64,000 nucleotides of DNA. It comes from Haematococcus lacustris. Lineage: Eukaryota > Chlorophyta > Chlorophyceae > Chlamydomonadales > Haematococcaceae. The translations under genes and the position numbers were made by a program. A model generated the notes under the pieces. The model was given only the letters and a program-made list of their open reading frames with translations. It did not search any database and had not been told where the DNA came from. Below, one piece after another: positions 33,701 through 42,700 of this stretch. The stretch spans positions 496,001 through 560,000 of the forward strand of contig JASKMD010000020.1 of NCBI GenBank assembly GCA_030144725.1, in the 5' to 3' direction. The stretch's first letter is position 1. Every line of letters starts with the position of its first letter.

Positions 33701-36700
33701 GTCCCACCCCGTCCCACCCCGTCCCACCCCGTCCCACCCCGTCCCAGCCCAGCCCAGCCCAGCCCAGCCCAGCCCAGCCCAGCCCAGCCCAGCCCAGCCC
33801 AGCCCAGCCCAGCCCAGCCCAGCCCAGCCCAGCCCAGCCCAGCCCAGCCCAGCCCAGCCCAGCCCAGCCCAGCCCAGCCCAGCCCAGCCCAGCCCAGCCC
33901 AGCCCAGCCCAGCCCAGCCCAGCCCAGCCCAGCCCAGCCCAGCCCAGCCCAGCCCAGCCCAGCCCAGCCCAGCCCAGCCCAGCCCAGCCCAGCCCAGCCC
34001 AGCCCAGCTTTGTGATTGTGTTGCTGTTGTGTTGTTGTGTCGTGTTGCCACCTTATTGTGTTGTAGTGTCACATGTTGAGTTGTTGCGGGGCGTTGCAAG
34101 GCATCGATGCGTGTGCTTGCCATTCCCATAGAGGTGTCACGGGGTGATGGTACACCGAGAAGTGTCCTCAGCAGTCCCATAGCAACATGCGTTGAGATAT
34201 GTTGCGTTGAGACATGTTACGTTGAGACATGTACTTTGCAGGTGACTTGTGCAAGTAACTTAGTACTGGGTTGTGGTAAACCAGCAATGAGTCTGGAATT
34301 GCATAGGGAGTGAGGCATAAGAGAAGCATGCACAGGAATTGGTGAAAACCCTGTGCTGACTTCGCTCCTATTCAGTGTGTGACCCACATCGCGTTACTCA
34401 ATGACTTTGACAGTGATGAGTCGGCCTTTCATAACCATATCCTGGGGTATGCCTCACGGGAGTACGTCATCCCGGCCGAGTCCGGCCTTATCCATAACGA
34501 CTGTCATCACCCTCCCTCCCTCCCTCACCCTCCCATACCCTCCCTATCTCACCCTCTCTCACCCACCCTCCCTCCCTCACTACCTTGTATAGGGAAGCTC
34601 TCCAGTCCGCATCTGCAGCTTGTGCCAGAAGCTGCACCGACCCTGCAGGCAGACACGATGCACAGGCACAGCTCAAGCAGTGACTAAAACAGCCGTCCTG
34701 GCCACCACCTAACCCCACGCCAGGTGCTTGCTGCTTTTCTGTCTGAGGTATGGATTACAGCAGCCATTCTTGACACCATCAAACCCATGACAATAAGTCT
34801 ACCAGACATTGGAACCATTGATGGCTAGGGATGCAGGTACCAGTAGCAGCAGCAGGCAGCAGGCAGCAGCAGCAGGCAGCAGCAGCAGCAGGCAGCAGCG
34901 TCAGTTGCGACGGCAGCTGCGACAGCGATTCAAACAAGTCAAAGCAGGCAGGCCAGTTCATCCACCTGCACCCTCTTCATCGAAGTCACGCATTTGCCCG
35001 CGCATCTCTCCCTCGAGCCCACGCACCACCCCTGGTGCATTGGGGTCTAGCAGGTCATGCAGGGGAGCCTGGACCTGGGCTGCCAGCCGCCCCTTGCGCC
35101 TGCTGTTCAGGTAGGCCAAGCAGCAGTAGCAGCAGCAGCAACAGCAGGAGTTGGCTCCACTGTTTCACCACCATGTTTGGCCACATGGGGGCTGGGCATG
35201 GTCACCCTCATCGTCAGAATGAGGCCTGGCAGCTGCCTGTGGCAGGACCACTTGTGGCTGAGTAAGCTGTAGCGGGCGAGCAGCACCAATGAGAGCGCCA
35301 GGTGTGATGATGGAGAGCTGGAGGGGTGAAGGGGGTGGAGGAGTGGAGAAGTGGAGGGGTGGAGGGGTGAAGGGGGTGGAGGAGTGGAGGGGTGGAGGGG
35401 TGGAGGGGTGAAGGGGGTGGAGGAGTGGAGGGGTGGAGGGGTGGAGGGGTGAAGGGGGTGAAGGAGTGGAGGGGTGGAGGGGTGAAGGGGTGAAGGGGGT
35501 GGAGGAGTGGAGGGGTGAAGGGGTGAAGATAGCAAGCATAGTAGGAGATAGCGGCGGCTGGTGAGCGGCACCCACTTCCTGGAAGGAGTCACATAGACAC
35601 GCAGCATGAGCCGCTCGTAACCCAGGGGGCGTGTGAGGCAAAAGTAAAATGTGGTGCGGGGCAGGGGCACCTGCATCAGTGCCACACTCCCCAATAGTCA
35701 CGAGTGGAGCAAAACCTGCAGACATCATCTGTGCTTTGCTTCATGTCTGCAGCTCAGCCGGCCTTTGATGCCATGACGGTTAAACACCATTGTGCCATTC
35801 AGCCTGATGTGGCTACATGACCAACTTCATGGCGGCATGCACATAGATGGGTGCACATGATGCACTGTGACGCTCCACCCAGCCTTCCAGCTACTCCCCA
35901 TCTCCTGCCCTGGCTCATATGCACCTGCATCTTCTGTGCTGCTGTCAGCTGTGCCCGCTGGCCACATGCCTAAATTGCGAGCGAGCCATGAAGGGGCTGA
36001 TGGCGTGATTGCTAGTGGGCCTTGCCCACCGGCAACATGGCCGTGAGAACTGACTCCATGGCGGCCTCACCTCGTTTGCTCCCCGATCTAAAGGCAGCCA
36101 GCGCAGCCGAGTCTTGAAGCTCTTACCGCCTAGGCTGACCTGCACACAAGGCGGGGTCCCTGAGCAGCCGGGGAGCGGCGACGGCAGTGCGGCACCAATG
36201 AGGATGAAGGCAAGCTGTGGTATTGGTCAATCCCATTGTGCACACACTCGCACACCCAGGAGCAAGACCATCACAGCCAGAGACCTGCCAAACAAAACAA
36301 AACACAGCGGACCCAGGGTTTGAACCCCCCACCTACACTGCACAAACTCAACAAAGCTTTAACAGTTTTGGCAGCCCCTCACCCTCACCTTCATGTACGC
36401 CCACACACCCTGCCCTTCCAGCCCCTCGCCCACGGTAGTGGGCAGCGTGCTGCTGTCAGTCCAGCCCAGTCCTGCCCGAGCCCTTGCCACCAGGCCCAGA
36501 CCCGGGCCACCAGTAAGGCTCGCCCCCGGGCCTTGCCACCACCCTGTGCCTTGCTCAGAGCCTCCCCGCTTCTGCTGTGCAGTCTGGCTGGTGCCGGGAT
36601 CACCCTCCTCCTCACCGCCCTCCTCCACCTCCTCCCCCTCCTCCTCCCCCTCCTCCTCTCCCTCTTCCACTAGCGTCTCATGTGGCCCCTCACCTGCACA

Positions 36701-39700
36701 CAACCCAGGGTAGAGCCAACAAGGGGAGCCAAAACAGGCATGGCCGATTGTCATTACGCCCACAGCACCCCCTTACGAAACAAGGAGACCTCTTCATACA
36801 GCCCTGTGCGTGGATATGGGGCACCGGTTTGGACAATAATCCCCTTGTTTCAACCCTAGGGACTCTTCACTCTTGCATCCCTGACCCTGGTAACACCCTC
36901 GCCCTGGACCCCTCGCCCCACTCCCCTCACCCCAGACCCCTCGCACCAACCCCCTCACCCCAGACCCCTTCCCCCCTGCCCAAGTGAGCATGGTGGGGCA
37001 CCTCACTCATCCGTGCCCCACACCTGTGCCCCCCTCCACCTCCGAGCCTGCCTCCCCTCGGCCCTCGTCCTCCTCCATGTTTGCCGGGTGGCGGGACGCC
37101 CTCCGGGGCACCGGCCCCTTGCCCATCATCAGGCGCATGCCGCCATGGGCTGCGCGGGCAGCATGCAGCAGGTGACACACCAGGAGTCAGAGGCCAGGGG
37201 CCAGGCCAGCTTGTCTGACAGCACAGCCAGCTGGGAGCAGTCTGGGAGGGCGCCTGTGACGACTCCTTGCCCTAGGCAGGTAGAGCTCAGGTCGCTTCAT
37301 TCATACAGGCTCACAGCTGTCATCAACAATCGTCAGCGAGAACCAGAGAGTGAGAGGAAGGGTATAGACTGCGAGGCTCGTCCTACACTGCTCTCTCTAG
37401 CAGCCAGGCGGCTGACAGTAGTCATCAGACACCGTCAACAGGTAGCAGCAGCAGCAAGAGGCAGTGTATAGACTATCGTGTGAGCCTCGAACTGTCCCCT
37501 ACGGCACCGGGCCAGCCAGGGCCAGGCCATGTGGTCGCAAGCCAAGGTCGACGGCCAAAAAGAACACCCCTGTACGTCACACTGTACGTGTGCTGGTGCG
37601 TGTGTGTGTGATGATGAGAGAGTGATGTGTGATGGGTACCTGGCACCCAGGGGAGTCGAGCCCACCAGCTCACCTGTGGCCACCAGAGCCCTCTGGCCCC
37701 ACCTCGCCCCATAGCTGGCTCCCACGCCAATAGCAGCCGGCACATAGCCCAGCAGTGACCAGAGCAGCCCCGGGCCCTGAGCCGCTGCTGCACCGCCCTG
37801 CGCCCCAGCCAGCCCCACCCCTCGCAGCCTGGCAGCCCTGGGGCCTGCCCGCCCTGCACCCGCCTGCTGCTGCCCTCCCACACTGCTGGTGGTGGTGGGC
37901 GCGGAGGAGCGCTGCAAGGGGGTGCTGGAGGGGCCAGGCTGGCCTGCGGTGCTGCCACTTGCTCCATCTTGCAGCGGAGGCGGTGCAAGGCCCGGAGGCG
38001 CAGGCGTGGCAGGCGTAGAGGCAAGGGGTCCCAGGCTGCGCCAGCGTCGGCGTACCCACGTTAGGCTGGTGTGCAAGCGGGAGGGGAGTGGGGTGGCGGC
38101 GGCATGGTGGGCTGAGCTCGGGCTGATGAGCTGCAAGGGGGCAGCAGGGGCGGCATGCTGGTCATGCTGGGTCAGGGTGCTCAAACATCAGGCCTGCCTG
38201 GTGTAGTGGTTGCCCAGGCTGGTGACGCTGTGCAGGGCACTAGGAGGAAGGGGCGTGAGGGGGGCGTGATCCGCTGGGGTTGGGGCTAGGCAGGGGTGGG
38301 CTAGGGTTAGGGTTAGGGATGAGGTTACCCTACCCCTACCCTACCCCTACCCCTACCCCTACCCCCTTGGTGTTTTGGCCATCAAAGCAGCTGTGCCTGC
38401 ATACACTGGTGTGGTCACCCAGGTTGCGCTGCTGGTTGCGGGTCGGCTACTTCAGGCACTGCCAGGAGGGCTGGACTCAGCTGGGGTCAGACCACGCTGA
38501 CGCCATGCCTGGCAAGAGGCGGCACGGTGGGCCAGGGGTGGGCAGCAGCTCAGGGAGATGGGGCCTCAAGGCCCCAAGGGTGGGCTGCTGAGGCTGTACT
38601 TAGCTGGAGGGAGCATAGAGCTCACCCTCACAGTACGGTTTGACACGGAGGTGGTCAGGCGCTGTGGGTCCAGGCCCCTGAGGCTCAGCACCTGCACCAG
38701 CATACCCGGCTCACCCCATACACCTGCAGTGATGCTGACAGCATTGCTATTCTGGCCCGTGGATTAGCCCCCGCTGGTCTGCCTGTCATCACCGCCTGAG
38801 CACCCATGGCATACTAACCCTACCCCTACCCCTACCCCTAACCCTCACCTCTGCACCCACTGCACCCTCTGCCCAGGCTTAGCTTCAGTAATCCTCACAG
38901 CTTGTGTTCTCATGTTGTGCTCTTGCTGGTCTGCCTGCCTGCGACCTGGACTGCGATTTGCCCAGCCCCCGGCCCCCCTTGACGCGCCTGCAGCCGGATG
39001 TACCGCAGGCAGGGCTCCTCGTACAGAGTGCCAGCCTGGCTATGTGACACCAAAGGGAGGCCCTTGGGCAGGCCGGAGCGCACCTGGACGCGCGCACACG
39101 GCAGCATCGCCTGACCGCATCAGGCCTTGGCCAACTCTAGCCAATGCATGGTCACAGCAGCTGGTCATAATAGCTAGTCATAGCATGGTCACACCAGCTG
39201 TCACATTTGTCGGGTGTGACCCTCTGTTGCTAACGCTGTGTAGCATCACTCGTGGCCCACATGCATTGAGTCTGGCTCACCCATCCTCATCCATCCACCT
39301 CATGCACATCACTTCACTGTGGCATGGCTATCCCTGCTGCTGGTGTGGCCGCAGCCACATCGTCAGCGCACTGTTGGAGGTCCACACCCTGCCAGCACTC
39401 AACCGGGCTGCCCCTCAAGTCCTCAAGCTGCCTGCCCGCCTGCGGCAGTCCGCTGCACCGCACTGTAAGCTGTCTCCGCTGATGGATCCGCTGATGGCTC
39501 CGCTGAGGTCTCCGCTGAGGTCTCCCCTGCAGGTCTCAACTGTCAGCAGCTAACTAGCAGCTAAGGACGTGTCCTCTAATGCGTCCTCTAATGCAACGGC
39601 TGTCAAAGGACAGCGCACAGTGTGACAGCGGACAGTATAAAAGCTGTCTTTTGCCTCAACTCGGTCTCTTACTCGGCGCAGGCCTTGCATGGCCTTGCTC

Positions 39701-42700
39701 TAGAGCAGTATGAACCGCTCAGACAGGTGGCCTGACACAGCCCTGGGTCGGGCTCATCAACATCCCTGCATGCTCACAGTGTGCACTGCAGAGTACCCTG
39801 AGGACTGCAAGTCACAGTAAACCCTGATCACCCAGTTACCCAGGTTTCCCAAAGACCCTACAGCTACAACCACAAGAACTAGGAGCTTGTTCCTGGTCGT
39901 TACGGACTAAGCAAATGGCAGATCCCTGGCAACTACCCGATTACAAAAGCCGTGTAGCAGTCACTGCCCACGAAAAAGGCGCAGCAGACCCTGACTCAGG
40001 TTGCAGGCTGTGTGAAGGCTCCCTACAGGAGCTCCCTGGAGGCTTCACAGCGGCCACCCTCAGCAGACTTGGGTCTGTACAAGGGGGCTCGGGCCACGAG
40101 CTGTGTACTACTGCCCACGAGCTGTGGGCTCTGCACAGGTTGCCCCCAGCAGCCGCCCCACACCCCGTGTGTTCCCTCACAGCAGCCTGGAGGCTCTGAC
40201 AAGGGCCTAGCCAGCAGCCGCCCCATACCGCGTCTGGCTCACACACTCATGGCTGTGACAACAGGTTGCCCCCAGCAGCTGCCCCACACCCCATGTGTCC
40301 CCTCACCAGCAGGCTGGAGACCACAAAGCCATCTTGCTCAGTGCCGCCGTCCAGGGCTCCGTTGCTCAGGGTGGCTGCTGTCAGCCTCCGCCCCTGATCC
40401 ACCTGCTCGGGGCCTGGCGCTGGGGCGGGGTCAGGGGCGCCCAGCTGCATCTGACGTTCAGCCTCTGTGCCCTGGACCCCGAGCATGGCCTGAGGGGCGC
40501 TGAGGGTAGCGCCGGCGGCAGCCTGCTGAGCTGCGGCTGTGCGCTCGCTGCCTGGCAGGGAGGCGGCGGCTGTGCCAGCAGCAGGACTGGCTGTAGGGAC
40601 GCTTGCACCGCCTGCAAGAAACATCCAACATGCTCAGTGTGACATGGTCAGTGTGACGTGATCAGTGTGACATGATCAGTGTGCCGTGCTGGAGGAGCTT
40701 CCCAACAGCTGCTGGTACAGGGTCTGTCTCTGCCCTCCGCCTGGCCCCCCCACTGTTGAGGGGGATGTGCAGCGCAAGCCCAGCTGGACGGCCACTCAGC
40801 GCATACCTGCTGCCCCAGCCACAGCCTTCTGCCCCAGCCAGGCGGTCACCGCCAGCTGGCCATACAGCCCGGGCTCAGTGCGGCCGGACACCTCGTCCAC
40901 TTGCACCAGGGGCAGCACTGTGTTCAGGGGCGCTGGCGTTGGCCTGGTGACCAGCTGGGTCAGGTCCAGCACAGCCTGAGCGAAGGGAGATTTATTTCAT
41001 GATGATTTTTAAGGTTCATGATGAATGCATGATCAATTGTTCAGGCTGCATGGGGCGTGGTCGCGCCCATGCATGGTGAGCAGGTCAAGGGAGTAAGGCA
41101 GCGGCAGGGCCATACAGCCCGGAAGCTGCCAGCAGTGAGCTAGGCGCAGCAGGCTGTCTGAGGAGTGTTGGTTAACCACTCCAAATGCTGAACACTGCCA
41201 GTCATTTCTTGGTCGCCAGTGCAAGGCATGTGGCTAAGGGCAGGCAAGAAGAAGACCGCCACCTGCCAACAATGTCAAGCTGCCTGTGCCGAGGGCGGTG
41301 CACTTGCAGGGATTGCAGGGCTTGCAGGGCTTGCAGGGCTTGCAGGGATTGCAGGGTTTGTAAGAGTTGCAGGAGGTGGTGGTCAGCCCTCCCTACGCTC
41401 CAGGGCCTGCACAGCCTGGGTGGCCTGGGTGCCCTGCTGGCGACAGCTGCGCCCCCAGCAGCCCACCTGGCCCACAAAGTAGTCCCTGCCCCAGTGGTCA
41501 GAGTCCCACACCTCCAGCTGCACCAGGGGCCAGCGAGCCACCTGCAGCCGCCATGCACATGGCGGGGTGTGTAGGGCAGCCCAGGTGAGGGAGCGCAGCA
41601 CAGGTGAGGTGGGCCTTCAACCAGGGAGTGGGTCACACAAGCCAGGGTTGCAGCAGGGGGGTGCCTGGACTGCCGGCCGCACCCAGAAGCACATGGGTCC
41701 ACATGGGTGCTCATGCATATGGGTGCATGGGGGTAGGGAAGAGTGCGGCATAGCAAGACACAGAGAAGGTAGGCCGGCATGCCGGCAAATGTGGGTCTTT
41801 TGCCTGGCACATGGCATGTAAAGATGATGATGGTGGGGGTGATGATGATGGCGTTGTGGGGATGCCAGCCAGCCAGGGACACAGCAGGGGGGTGCCTGGC
41901 CTGCCAGGGGTGCGTGGCTGCCCTTCTAGCAGTGCCCCTGCCAGGACTGGAGTCTGTGCTGCTGCCTCTACCGCTACCGCTGCCACTGCCATTGCAGTCT
42001 TGCAGCCAGCTCTGCCAGCAAGCTGCAAGAAGGGCGGGGCAGGGTGAGCTTGCCGTGTGGTGCCCATCATCACACTGCAGGCAGCAGCAGGGCTGACTCA
42101 GCCTCCAGCCCCTCCGTGGCTCCAGCCCTGTCGTGACTGCTGGGGAGGTGCCTACCTGCCCCACGGTGAAAGCAAAGACCTCGTTCCACTGAGGGGTAGG
42201 AGTGCCCCGCTGCACCTGCGGGCCCACCACCATCAAGCAACACAGGTCTGTTTAAATTTAAACAACAAACAACAAATGACGCGAATGCTGGCACATACCA
42301 AGTCAAGTGCTGATGGTAAGGCAGCTGACATGCAGCTTGCATACTGCGCGAGAGAGTGTAGTCTTCCTATGGATCTGGCCTTATTATCTTTGCTTGTTAA
42401 GGTTCTGTGGGTCTGGATGTCTATCCATTGCTTTCTATTTTTACTTTGTTTCATTATGTATGTATTTATTACTTTATTTTTTGGGGGCCTGCCCAAGTGC
42501 ATGTTTGCTCCTGCATGGCCACCTGCCTCCAGGCAAACCTGAGTCTGGTAGCGTTGAGGGCCCAGGACCACAGTTGCGTGCGCCGAGTAGGTGCTCTCTA
42601 GGCCGTGCAGCTGAGGCTTGACCAGCCCTCGGGCGCCCTTCACCTGCATGCACGCTCACCTCCCCGTCGTGCACCCAGCGTGCACCAGGGTGTATTATTT

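Noticed and set aside
33000..34180. Long proline- or glycine-rich genes
   Set aside because: Products of the 10-bp and 5-bp arrays on either strand, with no unique coding sequence.
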